Shown one piece after another: positions 39,195 through 53,500 of a stretch of 64,000 nt of DNA. The translations under genes and the position numbers were made by a program. The notes beneath the pieces were generated by a model, which saw nothing but the letters and a program-made list of their open reading frames with translations, was not told where the DNA came from and searched no databases. Numbering within the stretch: the stretch's first letter is position 1; each line of letters starts with the position of its first letter. The DNA is from Litoditis marina (taxonomy: Eukaryota > Nematoda > Chromadorea > Rhabditida > Rhabditidae): NCBI GenBank assembly GCA_964036275.1, contig OZ038434.1, positions 19,209,879 through 19,273,878 on the forward strand, in the 5' to 3' direction.

Positions 39195-42100
39195 TCAGTA
39201 GACGCACGTGAGGGTGAAATAGAGTTGTCTAAACATGAACGAATTACTGTAGTGAACTGATGCTCTGGAACCTTCTCTAACAATACTTTTATTCAGTTTT
39301 CTGTATTTGTGGTAATGAGAAGATAAAGATGTCGTGAGGTTTCTGCGGATTTCGGATGCGATACGTCGGTCAGTACACGCACGTGAGGGTGAAATGGAGT
39401 TGTCTAAACATGAACGAATTACTGTAGTGAACTGATGCTCTGGAACCTTCTCTAACAATACTTTTATTCAGTTTTCTGTATTTGTGGTAATGAGAAGATA
39501 ACGATGTCGTGAGGTTTCTGCGGATTTCGGATGCGATACGTCGGTCAGTACACGCACGTGAGGGTGAAATAGAGTTGTCTAAACATGAACGAATTACTGT
39601 AGTGAACTGATGCTCTGGAACCTTCTCTAACAATACTTTTATTCAGTTTTCTGTATTTGTGGTAATGAGAAGATAAAGATGTCTTGAGGTTTCTGCGAAG
39701 TTCGGATGCGATACGTCGGTCAGTACACGCACGTGAGGGTGAAATGGAGTTTTCTAAACATGAACGAATTACTGTAGTGAACTGAAGATCTGGAACCTTC
39801 TCTAACAATACTTTTATTCAGTTTTCTGTATTTGTGGTGTTGAGAATATAGAGATGTCTTGAGGTTTCTGCGAATTTCGGATGCGATACGTCGGTCAGTA
39901 CACGCACGTGAGGGTGAAATGGAGTTGTCTAAACATGAACGAATTACTGTAGTGAACTGATGCTCTGGAACCTTCTCTAACAATACTTTTATTCAGTTTT
40001 CTGTATTTGTGGTAATGAGAAGATAACGATGTCGTGAGGTTTCTGCGGATTTCGGATGCGATACGTCGGTCAGTACACGCACGTGAGGGTGAAATAGAGT
40101 TGTCTAAACATGAACGAATTACTGTAGTGAACTGATGCTCTGGAACCTTCTCTAACAATACTTTTATTCAGTTTTCTGTATTTGTGGTAATGAGAAGATA
40201 AAGATGTCTTGAGGTTTCTGCGAAGTTCGGATGCGATACGTCGGTCAGTACACGCACGTGAGGGTGAAATAGAGTTGTCTAAACATGAACGAATTACTGT
40301 AGTGAACTGATGCTCTGGAACCTTCTCTAACAATACTTTTATTCAGTTTTCTGTATTTGTGGTGTTGAGAATATAAAGATGTCTTGAGGTTTCTGCGGAT
40401 TTCGGATGCGATACGTCGATCAGTACACGCACGTGAGGGTGAAATAGAGTTGTCTAAACATGAACGAATTACTGTAGTGAACTGATGCTCTGGAACCTTC
40501 TCTAACAATACTTTTATTCAGTTTTCTGTATTTGTGGTGTTGAGAATATAAAGATGTCTTGAGGTTTCTGCGGATTTCGGATGCGATACGTCGGTCAGTA
40601 CACGCACGTGAGGGTGAAATAGAGTTGTCTAAACATGAACGAATTACTGTAGTGAACTGATGCTCTGGAACCTTCTCTAACAATACTTTTATTCAGTTTT
40701 CTGTATTTGTGGTGTTGAGAATATAAAGATGTCTTGAGGTTTCTGCGGATTTCGGATGCGATACGTCGATCAGTACACGCACGTGAGAGTGAAATAGAGT
40801 TGTCTAAACATGAACGAATTACTGTAGTGAACTGATGCTCTGGAACCTTCTCTAACAATACTTTTATTCAGCTTTCTGTATTTGTGGTAATGAGAAGATA
40901 AAGATGTCTTGAGGTTTCTGCGAAGTTCGGATGCGATACGTCGGTCAGTACACGCACGTGAGGGTGAAATAGAGTTGTCTAAACATGAACGAATTACTGT
41001 AGTGAACTGATGCTCTGGAACCTTCTCTAACAATACTTTTATTCAGTTTTCTGTATTTGTGGTGTTGAGAATATAAAGATGTCTTGAGGTTTCTGCGGAT
41101 TTCGGATGCGATACGTCGATCAGTACACGCACGTGAGGGTGAAATAGAGCTGTCTAAACATGAACGAATTACTGTAGTGAACTGATGCTCTGGAACCTTC
41201 TCTAACAATACTTTTATTCAGTTTTCTGTATTTGTGGTGTTGAGAATATAAAGATGTCTTGAGGTTTCTGCGGATTTCGGATGCGATACGTCGGTCAGTA
41301 CACGCACGTGAGGGTGAAATAGAGTTGTCTGAACATGAACGAATTACTGTAGTGAACTGATGCTCTGGAACCTTCTCTAACAATACTTTTATTCAGTTTT
41401 CTGTAATTGTGGTGTTGAGAATATAGAGATGTCTTGAGGTTTCTGCGGATTTCGGATGCGATACGTCGGTCAGTACACGCACGCGAGAGTGAAATAGAGT
41501 TGTCTAAACATGAACGAATTACTGTAGTGAACTGATGCTCTGGAACCTTCTCTAACAATACTTTTATTCAGTTTTCTGTATTTGTGGTAATGAGAAGATA
41601 ACGATGTCGTGAGGTTTCTGCGGATTTCGGATGCGATACGTCGGTCAGTACACGCACGTGAGGGTGAAATAGAGTTGTCTAAACATGAACGAATTACTGT
41701 AGTGAACTGATGCTCTGGAACCTTCTCTAACAATACTTTTATTCAGTTTTCTGTATTTGTGGTAATGAGAAGATAAAGATGTCTTGAGGTTTCTGCGAAG
41801 TTCGGATGCGATACGTCGGTCAGTACACGCACGTGAGGGTGAAATAGAGTTGTCTAAACATGAACGAATTACTGTAGTGAACTGATGCTCTGGAACCTTC
41901 TCTAACAATACTTTTATTCAGTTTTCTGTATTTGTGGTGTTGAGAATATAAAGATGTCTTGAGGTTTCTGCGGATTTCGGATGCGATACGTCGATCAGTA
42001 CACGCACGTGAGGGTGAAATAGAGTTGTCTAAACATGAACGAATTACTGTAGTGAACTGATGCTCTGGAACCTTCTCTAACAATACTTTTATTCAGTTTT

Positions 42101-45100
42101 CTGTATTTGTGGTGTTGAGAATATAAAGATGTCTTGAGGTTTCTGCGGATTTCGGATGCGATACGTCGGTCAGTACACGCACGTGAGGGTGAAATAGAGT
42201 TGTCTAAACATGAACGAATTACTGTAGTGAACTGATGCTCTGGAACCTTCTCTAACAATACTTTTATTCAGTTTTCTGTATTTGTGGTGTTGAGAATATA
42301 AAGATGTCTTGAGGTTTCTGCGGATTTCGGATGCGATACGTCGATCAGTACACGCACGTGAGAGTGAAATAGAGTTGTCTAAACATGAACGAATTACTGT
42401 AGTGAACTGATGCTCTGGAACCTTCTCTAACAATACTTTTATTCAGCTTTCTGTATTTGTGGTAATGAGAAGATAAAGATGTCTTGAGGTTTCTGCGAAG
42501 TTCGGATGCGATACGTCGGTCAGTACACGCACGTGAGGGTGAAATAGAGTTGTCTAAACATGAACGAATTACTGTAGTGAACTGATGCTCTGGAACCTTC
42601 TCTAACAATACTTTTATTCAGTTTTCTGTATTTGTGGTGTTGAGAATATAAAGATGTCTTGAGGTTTCTGCGGATTTCGGATGCGATACGTCGATCAGTA
42701 CACGCACGTGAGGGTGAAATAGAGCTGTCTAAACATGAACGAATTACTGTAGTGAACTGATGCTCTGGAACCTTCTCTAACAATACTTTTATTCAGTTTT
42801 CTGTATTTGTGGTGTTGAGAATATAAAGATGTCTTGAGGTTTCTGCGGATTTCGGATGCGATACGTCGGTCAGTACACGCACGTGAGGGTGAAATAGAGT
42901 TGTCTAAACATGAACGAATTACTGTAGTGAACTGATGCTCTGGAACCTTCTCTAACAATACTTTTATTCAGTTTTCTGTATTTGTGGTGTTGAGAATATA
43001 AAGATGTCTTGAGGTTTCTGCGGATTTCGGATGCGATACGTCGATCAGTACACGCACGTGAGAGTGAAATAGAGTTGTCTAAACATGAACGAATTACTGT
43101 AGTGAACTGATGCTCTGGAACCTTCTCTAACAATACTTTTATTCAGTTTTCTGTATTTGTGGTAATGAGAAGATAACGATGTCGTGAGGTTTCTGCGGAT
43201 TTCGGATGCGATACGTCGGTCAGTACACGCACGTGAGGGTGAAATAGAGTTGTCTAAACATGAACGAATTACTGTAGTGAACTGATGCTCTGGAACCTTC
43301 TCTAACAATACTTTTATTCAGTTTTCTGTATTTGTGGTGTTGAGAATATAAAGATGTCTTGAGGTTTCTGCGGATTTCGGATGCGATACGTCGATCAGTA
43401 CACGCACGTAAGGGTGAAATAGAGTTGTCCAAACATTAACGAATTACTGTAGTGAACTGATGCTCTGGAACCTTGTCTAACAATACTTTTATTCAGTTTT
43501 CTGTCTTTGTGGTGTTGAGAATATAGAGATGTCTTGAGGTTTCTGCGGATTTCGGATGCGATACGTCGATCAGTACACGCACGTGAGAGTGAAATAGAGT
43601 TGTCCAAGCATTAACGAATTACTGTAGTGAACTGATGCTCTGGAACCTTCTCTAACAATACTTTTATTCAGTTTTCTGTATTTGTGGTAATGAGAAGATA
43701 ACGATGTCGTGAGGTTTCTGCGGATTTCGGATGCGATACGTCGGTCAGTACACGCACGTGAGGGTGAAATAGAGTTGTCTAAACATGAACGAATTACTGT
43801 AGTGAACTGATGATCTGGAACCTTGTCTAACAACACTTTTATTCAGTTTTCTGTATTTGTGGTGTTGAGAATATAGAGATGTCTTGAGTTTTTTGCGGAT
43901 TTCGGGTGCGATACGTCGTTCAGTACACGCACGCGAGGGTGAAATAGAGTTGTCTAAACATGAACGAATTACTGTAGTGAACTGATGATCTGGAACCTTG
44001 TCTAACAATACTTTTATTCAGTTTTCTGTATGTGTGGTGTTGAGAATATAGAGATGTCTTGAGGTTTCTGCGGATTTCGGATGCGATACGTCAGTCAGTA
44101 CACGCACGCGAGGGTGAAATAGAGTTGTCTAAACATGAACGAATTACTGTAGTGAACTGATGATCTGGAACCTTGTCTAACAATACTTTTATTCAGTTTT
44201 CTGTATGTGTGGTGTTGAGAATATAGAGATGTCTTGAGGTTTCTGCGGATTTCGGATGCGATACGTCAGTCAGTACACGCACGCGAGGGTGAAATAGAGT
44301 TGTCTAAACATGAACGAATTACTGTAGTGAACTGATGATCTGGAACCTTGTCTAACAATACTTTTATTCAGTTTTCTGTATTTGTGGTGTTGAGAATATA
44401 GAGATGTCTTGAGGTTTCTGCGGATTTCGGATGCGATACGTCGATCAGTACACGCACGTGAGGGTGAAATAGAGTTGTCTAAACATGAACGAATTACTGT
44501 AGTGAACTGATGATCTGGAACCTTGTCTAACAATACTTTATTCATTTTTCTGTATTTGTGGTAATGAGAAGATAAAGATGTCGTGAGGTTTCTGCGGATT
44601 TCGGATGCGATACGTCGGTCAGTACACGCACGTGAGGGTGAAATAGAGTTGTCTGAACATGAACGAATTACTGTAGTGAACTGATGCTCTGGAACCTTCT
44701 CTAACAATACTTTTATTCAGTTTTCTGTATTTGTGGTGTTGAGAATATAGAGATGTCTTGAGGTTTCTGCGAAGTTCGGATGCGATACATCAGTCAGTAC
44801 ACGCACGTGAGGGTGAAATAGAGTTGTCTGAACATGAACGAATTACTGTAGTGAACTGATGCACTGGAACCTTCTCTAACAATACTTTTATTCAGTTTTC
44901 TGTATTTGTGGTGTTGAGAATATAGAGATGTCTTGAGGTTTCTGCGAAGTTCGGATGCGATACATCAGTCAGTACACGCACGTGAGGGTGAAATAGAGTT
45001 GTCTGAACATGAACGAATTACTGTAGTGAACTGATGCTCTGGAACCTTCTCTAACAATACTTTTATTCAGTTTTCTGTAATTGTGGTGTTGAGAATATAG

Positions 45101-45668
45101 AGATGTCTTGAGGTTTCTGCGGATTTCGGATGCGATACGTCGGTCAGTACACGCACGCGAGAGTGAAATAGAGTTGTCTAAACATGAACGAATTACTGTA
45201 GTAAACTGATGATCTGGAACCTTGTCTAACAATACTTTTATTCAGTTTTCTGTATTTGTGGTAATGAGAAGATAAAGATGTCGTGAGGTTTCTGCGGATT
45301 TCGGATGCGATACGTCGGTCAGTACACGCACGTGAGGGTGAAATAGAGTTGTCTAAACATGAACGAATTACTGTAGTGAACTGATGCTCTGGAACCTTCT
45401 CTAACAATACTTTTATTCAGTTTTCTGTATTTGTGGTAATGAGAAGATAAAGATGTCGTGAGGTTTCTGCGGATTTCGGATGCGATACGTCGGTCAGTAC
45501 ACGCACGCGAGAGTGAAATAGAGTTGTCTAAACATGAACGAATTACTGTAGTAAACTGATGATCTGGAACCTTGTCTAACAATACTTTTATTCAGTTTTC
45601 TGTATTTGTGGTGTTGAGAATATAGAGATGTCTTGAGGTTTCTGCGAATTTCGGATGCGATACGTCGG
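38320..45668 (-). repeat. 7,349-bp segmental duplication in the right B arm, source-like copy (42 monomers)
   Basis: The start of this segment (from ~38,320, with TTTCGGGTGCG and CACGCAAGTGAGGG) is found again at ~45,669, 7,349 bp on. Its end (43,745-45,668) is found again at 48,644-50,567, only 4,899 bp on. The difference, 2,450 bp, is exactly 14 monomers. The single 174-bp monomer in the segment explains why both offsets are one less than a multiple of 175. Confidence 0.8.
40070..43219 (-). repeat. 9-monomer higher-order repeat (1,575 bp) in the right B arm, second pair
   Basis: The variant order at 40,070-41,644 repeats at 41,645-43,219. Markers include the CAGCTTTCTG variant (40,870 and 42,445) and TAGAGCTGTC (41,147 and 42,722). 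The second copy differs at a few bases (for example TCTGAACATG at 41,328 is not repeated at 42,903). Confidence 0.85.
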
Positions 45669-48600
45669 TCAGTACACGCACGTGAGGGTGAAATAGAGTT
45701 GTCTAAACATGAACGAATTACTGTAGTGAACTGATGCTCTGGAACCTTCTCTAACAATACTTTTATTCAGTTTTCTGTATTCGTGGTGTTGAGAATATAA
45801 AGATGTCTTGAGGTTTCTGCGGATTTCGGGTGCGATACGTCGGTCAGTACACGCAAGTGAGGGTGAAATAGAGTTGTCTAAACATGAACGAATTACTGTA
45901 GTGAACTGATGCTCTGGAACCTTCTCTAACAATACTTTTGTTCAGTTTTCTGTATGTGTGGTGTTGAGAATATAGAGGTGTCTTGAGGTTTCTGCGGATT
46001 TCGGATGCGATACGTCGATCAGTACACGCACGTGAGAGTGAAATAGAGTTGTCCAAACATTAACGAATTACTGTAGTGAACTGATGCTCTGGAACCTTCT
46101 CTAACAATAATTTTATTCAGTTTTCTGTATTCGTGGTGTTGAGAATATAAAGATGTCTTGAGGTTTCTGCGGATTTCGGATGCGATACGTCGGTCAGTAC
46201 ACGCATGTGAGGATGAAATAGAGTTGTCTAAACATGAACGAATTACTGTAGTGAACTGATGCTCTGGAACCTTCTCTAACAATACTTTTATTCAGTTTTC
46301 TGTATTCGTGGTGTTGAGAATATAGAGGTGTCTTGAGGTTTCTGCGGATTTCGGATGCGATACGTCGATCAGTACACGCACGTAAGGGTGAAATAGAGTT
46401 GTCCAAACATGAACGAATTACTGTAGTGAACTGATGCTCTGGAACCTTCTCTAACAATACTTTTATTCAGTTTTCTGTATGTGTGGTGTTGAGAATATAG
46501 AGATGTCTTGAAGTTTCTGCGGATTTCGGATGCGATACGTCAATCAGTAGACGCACGTGAGGGTGAAATAGAGTTGTCTAAACATGAACGAATTACTGTA
46601 GTGAACTGATGCTCTGGAACCTTCTCTAACAATACTTTTATTCAGTTTTCTGTATTTGTGGTAATGAGAAGATAAAGATGTCGTGAGGTTTCTGCGGATT
46701 TCGGATGCGATACGTCGGTCAGTACACGCACGTGAGGGTGAAATGGAGTTGTCTAAACATGAACGAATTACTGTAGTGAACTGATGCTCTGGAACCTTCT
46801 CTAACAATACTTTTATTCAGTTTTCTGTATTTGTGGTAATGAGAAGATAACGATGTCGTGAGGTTTCTGCGGATTTCGGATGCGATACGTCGGTCAGTAC
46901 ACGCACGTGAGGGTGAAATAGAGTTGTCTAAACATGAACGAATTACTGTAGTGAACTGATGCTCTGGAACCTTCTCTAACAATACTTTTATTCAGTTTTC
47001 TGTATTTGTGGTAATGAGAAGATAAAGATGTCTTGAGGTTTCTGCGAAGTTCGGATGCGATACGTCGGTCAGTACACGCACGTGAGGGTGAAATAGAGTT
47101 GTCTAAACATGAACGAATTACTGTAGTGAACTGATGCTCTGGAACCTTCTCTAACAATACTTTTATTCAGTTTTCTGTATTTGTGGTGTTGAGAATATAA
47201 AGATGTCTTGAGGTTTCTGCGGATTTCGGATGCGATACGTCGATCAGTACACGCACGTGAGGGTGAAATAGAGTTGTCTAAACATGAACGAATTACTGTA
47301 GTGAACTGATGCTCTGGAACCTTCTCTAACAATACTTTTATTCAGTTTTCTGTATTTGTGGTGTTGAGAATATAAAGATGTCTTGAGGTTTCTGCGGATT
47401 TCGGATGCGATACGTCGGTCAGTACACGCACGTGAGGGTGAAATAGAGTTGTCTAAACATGAACGAATTACTGTAGTGAACTGATGCTCTGGAACCTTCT
47501 CTAACAATACTTTTATTCAGTTTTCTGTATTTGTGGTGTTGAGAATATAAAGATGTCTTGAGGTTTCTGCGGATTTCGGATGCGATACGTCGATCAGTAC
47601 ACGCACGTGAGAGTGAAATAGAGTTGTCTAAACATGAACGAATTACTGTAGTGAACTGATGCTCTGGAACCTTCTCTAACAATACTTTTATTCAGTTTTC
47701 TGTATTTGTGGTAATGAGAAGATAAAGATGTCTTGAGGTTTCTTCGAAGTTCGGATGCGATACGTCGGTCAGTACACGCACGTGAGGGTGAAATAGAGTT
47801 GTCTAAACATGAACGAATTACTGTAGTGAACTGATGCTCTGGAACCTTCTCTAACAATACTTTTATTCAGTTTTCTGTATTTGTGGTGTTGAGAATATAA
47901 AGATGTCTTGAGGTTTCTGCGGATTTCGGATGCGATACGTCGATCAGTACACGCACGTGAGGGTGAAATAGAGCTGTCTAAACATGAACGAATTACTGTA
48001 GTGAACTGATGCTCTGGAACCTTCTCTAACAATACTTTTATTCAGTTTTCTGTATTTGTGGTGTTGAGAATATAAAGATGTCTTGAGGTTTCTGCGGATT
48101 TCGGATGCGATACGTCGGTCAGTACACGCACGTGAGGGTGAAATAGAGTTGTCTAAACATGAACGAATTACTGTAGTGAACTGATGCTCTGGAACCTTCT
48201 CTAACAATACTTTTATTCAGTTTTCTGTATTTGTGGTGTTGAGAATATAAAGATGTCTTGAGGTTTCTGCGGATTTCGGATGCGATACGTCGATCAGTAC
48301 ACGCACGTGAGAGTGAAATAGAGTTGTCTAAACATGAACGAATTACTGTAGTGAACTGATGCTCTGGAACCTTCTCTAACAATACTTTTATTCAGTTTTC
48401 TGTATTTGTGGTGTTGAGAATATAAAGATGTCTTGAGGTTTCTGCGGATTTCGGATGCGATACGTCGATCAGTACACGCACGTAAGGGTGAAATAGAGTT
48501 GTCCAAACATTAACGAATTACTGTAGTGAACTGATGCTCTGGAACCTTGTCTAACAATACTTTCATTCAGTTTTCTGTATTCGTGGTGTTGAGAATATAG

Positions 48601-50567
48601 AGATGTCTTGAGGTTTCTGCGGATTTCGGATGCGATACGTCGGTCAGTACACGCACGTGAGGGTGAAATAGAGTTGTCTAAACATAAACGAATTACTGTA
48701 GTGAACTGATGATCTGGAACCTTGTCTAACAACACTTTTATTCAGTTTTCTGTATTTGTGGTGTTGAGAATATAGAGATGTCTTGAGTTTTTTGCGGATT
48801 TCGGGTGCGATACGTCGTTCAGTACACGCACGCGAGGGTGAAATAGAGTTGTCTAAACATGAACGAATTACTGTAGTGAACTGATGATCTGGAACCTTGT
48901 CTAACAATACTTTTATTCAGTTTTCTGTATGTGTGGTGTTGAGAATATAGAGATGTCTTGAGGTTTCTGCGGATTTCGGATGCGATACGTCAGTCAGTAC
49001 ACGCACGCGAGGGTGAAATAGAGTTGTCTAAACATGAACGAATTACTGTAGTGAACTGATGATCTGGAACCTTGTCTAACAATACTTTTATTCAGTTTTC
49101 TGTATGTGTGGTGTTGAGAATATAGAGATGTCTTGAGGTTTCTGCGGATTTCGGATGCGATACGTCAGTCAGTACACGCACGCGAGGGTGAAATAGAGTT
49201 GTCTAAACATGAACGAATTACTGTAGTGAACTGATGATCTGGAACCTTGTCTAACAATACTTTTATTCAGTTTTCTGTATTTGTGGTGTTGAGAATATAG
49301 AGATGTCTTGAGGTTTCTGCGGATTTCGGATGCGATACGTCGATCAGTACACGCACGTGAGGGTGAAATAGAGTTGTCTAAACATGAACGAATTACTGTA
49401 GTGAACTGATGATCTGGAACCTTGTCTAACAATACTTTATTCATTTTTCTGTATTTGTGGTAATGAGAAGATAAAGATGTCGTGAGGTTTCTGCGGATTT
49501 CGGATGCGATACGTCGGTCAGTACACGCACGTGAGGGTGAAATAGAGTTGTCTGAACATGAACGAATTACTGTAGTGAACTGATGCTCTGGAACCTTCTC
49601 TAACAATACTTTTATTCAGTTTTCTGTATTTGTGGTGTTGAGAATATAGAGATGTCTTGAGGTTTCTGCGAAGTTCGGATGCGATACATCAGTCAGTACA
49701 CGCACGTGAGGGTGAAATAGAGTTGTCTGAACATGAACGAATTACTGTAGTGAACTGATGCACTGGAACCTTCTCTAACAATACTTTTATTCAGTTTTCT
49801 GTATTTGTGGTGTTGAGAATATAGAGATGTCTTGAGGTTTCTGCGAAGTTCGGATGCGATACATCAGTCAGTACACGCACGTGAGGGTGAAATAGAGTTG
49901 TCTGAACATGAACGAATTACTGTAGTGAACTGATGCTCTGGAACCTTCTCTAACAATACTTTTATTCAGTTTTCTGTAATTGTGGTGTTGAGAATATAGA
50001 GATGTCTTGAGGTTTCTGCGGATTTCGGATGCGATACGTCGGTCAGTACACGCACGCGAGAGTGAAATAGAGTTGTCTAAACATGAACGAATTACTGTAG
50101 TAAACTGATGATCTGGAACCTTGTCTAACAATACTTTTATTCAGTTTTCTGTATTTGTGGTAATGAGAAGATAAAGATGTCGTGAGGTTTCTGCGGATTT
50201 CGGATGCGATACGTCGGTCAGTACACGCACGTGAGGGTGAAATAGAGTTGTCTAAACATGAACGAATTACTGTAGTGAACTGATGCTCTGGAACCTTCTC
50301 TAACAATACTTTTATTCAGTTTTCTGTATTTGTGGTAATGAGAAGATAAAGATGTCGTGAGGTTTCTGCGGATTTCGGATGCGATACGTCGGTCAGTACA
50401 CGCACGCGAGAGTGAAATAGAGTTGTCTAAACATGAACGAATTACTGTAGTAAACTGATGATCTGGAACCTTGTCTAACAATACTTTTATTCAGTTTTCT
50501 GTATTTGTGGTGTTGAGAATATAGAGATGTCTTGAGGTTTCTGCGAATTTCGGATGCGATACGTCGG
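45669..50567 (-). repeat. Segmental duplication in the right B arm, shorter copy (28 monomers)
   Basis: Partner of 38,320-45,668 with 14 fewer monomers. Matching offsets step 7,349, 6,824 or 5,249, 5,074, then 4,899. This fits losses of 3, 9, 1 and 1 monomers in this copy, or equivalent gains in the other. All steps are whole monomers, as expected for unequal exchange between aligned repeats. Confidence 0.75.
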
Positions 50568-53500
50568 TCAGTACACGCACGTGAGGGTGAAATAGAGTTG
50601 TCTAAACATGAACGAATTACTGTAGTGAACTGATGCTCTGGAACCTTGTCTAACAATACTTTTATTCAGTTTTCTGTATGTGTGGTGTTGAGAATATAGA
50701 GATGTCTTGAGGTTTCTGCGAAGTTCGGATGCGATACGTCGGTCAGTACACGCACGTGAGGGTGAAATAGAGTTGTCTAAACATGAACGAATTACTGTAG
50801 TGAACTGATGCTCTGGAACCTTCTCTAACAATACTTTTATTCAGTTTTCTGTATTTGTGGTGTTGAGAATATAGAGATGTCTTGAGTTTTTTGCGGATTT
50901 CGGGTGCGATACGTCGTTCAGTACACGCACGCGAGGGTGAAATAGAGTTGTCTTAACATGAACGAATTACTGTAGTGAACTTATGCTCTGGAACCTTCTC
51001 TAACAATACTTTTATTCAGTTTTCTGTATTCGTGGTGTTGAGAATATAGAGATGTCTTGAGGTTTCTGCGAATTTCGGATGCGATACGTCGGTCAGTACA
51101 CGCACGTGAGGGTGAAATAGAGTTGTCTAAACATGAACGAATTACTGTAGTAAACTGATGATCTGGAACCTTGTCTAACAATACTTTTATTCAGTTTTCT
51201 GTATTTGTGGTGTTGAGAATATAAAGATGTCTTGAGGTTTCTGCGGATTTCGGATGCGATACGTCGGTCAGTACACGCACGTGAGGGTGAAATAGAGTTG
51301 TCTAAACATGAACGAATTACTGTAGTAAACTGATGATCTGGAACCTTGTCTAACAATACTTTTATTCAGTTTTCTGTATGTGTGGTGTTGAGAATATAGA
51401 GATGTCTTGAGGTTTCTGCGAATTTCGGATGCGATACGTCGGTCAGTACACGCACGTGAGGGTGAAATAAAGTTGTCTAAACATGAACGAATTACTGTAG
51501 TGAACTGATGCTCTGGAACCTTCTCTAACAATACTTTTATTCAGTTTTCTGTATTTGTGGTGTTGAGAATATAAAGATGTCTTGAGGTTTCTGCGGATTT
51601 CGGATGCGATACGTCGGTCAGTACACGCACGTGAGGGTGAAATAGAGTTGTCTAAACATGAACGAATTACTGTAGTAAACTGATGATCTGGAACCTTGTC
51701 TAACAATACTTTCATTCAGTTTTCTGTATTTGTGGTGATGAGAAGATAAAGATGTCGTGAGGTTTCTGCGGATTTCGGATGCGGTACGTCGGTCAGTACA
51801 CGCACGTGAGGGTGAAATAGAGTTGTCTAAACATGAACGAATTACTGTAGTGAACTGATGATCTGGAACATTGTCTAACAATACTTTTATTCAGTTTTCT
51901 GTATTTGTGGTAATGAGAAGATAAAGATGTCGTGAGATTTCTGCGGATTTCGGATGCGGTACGTCGGTCAGTACACGCACGTGAGGGTGAAATAGAGTTG
52001 TCTAAACATGAACGAATTACTGTAGTAAACTGATGATCTGGAACCTTGTCTAACAATACTTTTATTCAGTTTTCTGTATTTGTGGTGATGAGAAGATAAA
52101 GATGTCGTGAGGTTTCTACGGTGTTCGGATGCGATACGTCGGTCAGTACACGCACGCGAGAGTGAAATAGAGTTGTCTAAACATGAACGAATTACTGTAG
52201 TAAACTGATGATCTGGAACCTTGTCTAACAATACTTTCATTCAGTTTTCTGTATTTGTGGTGATGAGAAGATAAAGATGTCGTGAGGTTTCTGCGGATTT
52301 CGGATGCGATACGTCGGTCAGTACACGCACGTGAGGGTGAAATAGAGTTGTCTAAACATGAACGAATTACTGTAGTGAACTGATGATCTGGAACATTGTC
52401 TAACAATACTTTTATTCAGTTTTCTGTATTTGTGGTAATGAGAAGATAAAGATGTCGTGAGATTTCTGCGGATTTCGGATGCGGTACGTCGGTCAGTACA
52501 CGCACGTGTGGGTGAAATAGAGTTGTCTAAACATGAACGAATTACTGTAGTGAACTTATGCTCTGGAACCTTGTCTAACAATACTTTCATTCAGTTTTCT
52601 GTATTTGTGGTGATGAGAAGATAAAGATGTCGTGAGGTTTCTGCGGATTTCGGATGCGATACGTCGATCAGTACACGCACGTGAGGGTGAAATAGAGTTG
52701 TCTAAACATGAACGAATTACTGTAGTAAACTGATGATCTGGAACCTTGTCTAACAATACTTTTATTCAGTTTTCTGTATTTGTGGTGATGAGAAGATAAA
52801 GATGTCGTGAGGTTTCTACGGTGTTCGGATGCGATACGTCGGTCAGTACACGCACGTGAGGGTGAAATGGAGTTGTCTAAACATGAACGAATTACTGTAG
52901 TGAACTTATGCTCTGGAACCTTCTCTAACAATACTTTTATTCAGTTTTCTGTATGTGTGGTGTTGAGAATATAGAGATGTCTTGAGGTTTCTGCGGATTT
53001 CGGATGCGATACGTCGATCAGTACACGCACGTGAGGGTGAAATAGAGTTGTCTAAACATGAACGAATTACTGTAGTGAACTGATGATCTGGAACCTTGTC
53101 TAACAATACTTTTATTCAGTTTTCTGTATTTGTAGTGTTGAGAATATAGAGATGTCTTGAGTTTTTTGCGGATTTCGGGTGCGATACGTCGTTCAGTACA
53201 CGCACGCGAGGGTGAAATAGAGTTGTCTTAACATGAACGAATTACTGTAGTGAACTGATGCTCTGGAACCTTCTCTGACAATACTTTTATTCAGTTTTCT
53301 GTATTTGTGGTGTTGAGAATATAGAGATGTCTTGAGTTTTTTGCGGATTTCGGGTGCGATACGTCGTTCAGTACACGCACGTGAGGGTGAAATAGAGTTG
53401 TCTAAACATGAACGAATTACTGTAGTGAACTGATGCTCTGGAACCTTCTCTAACAATACTTTTATTCAGTTTTCTGTATTTGTGGTGTTGAGAATATAAA

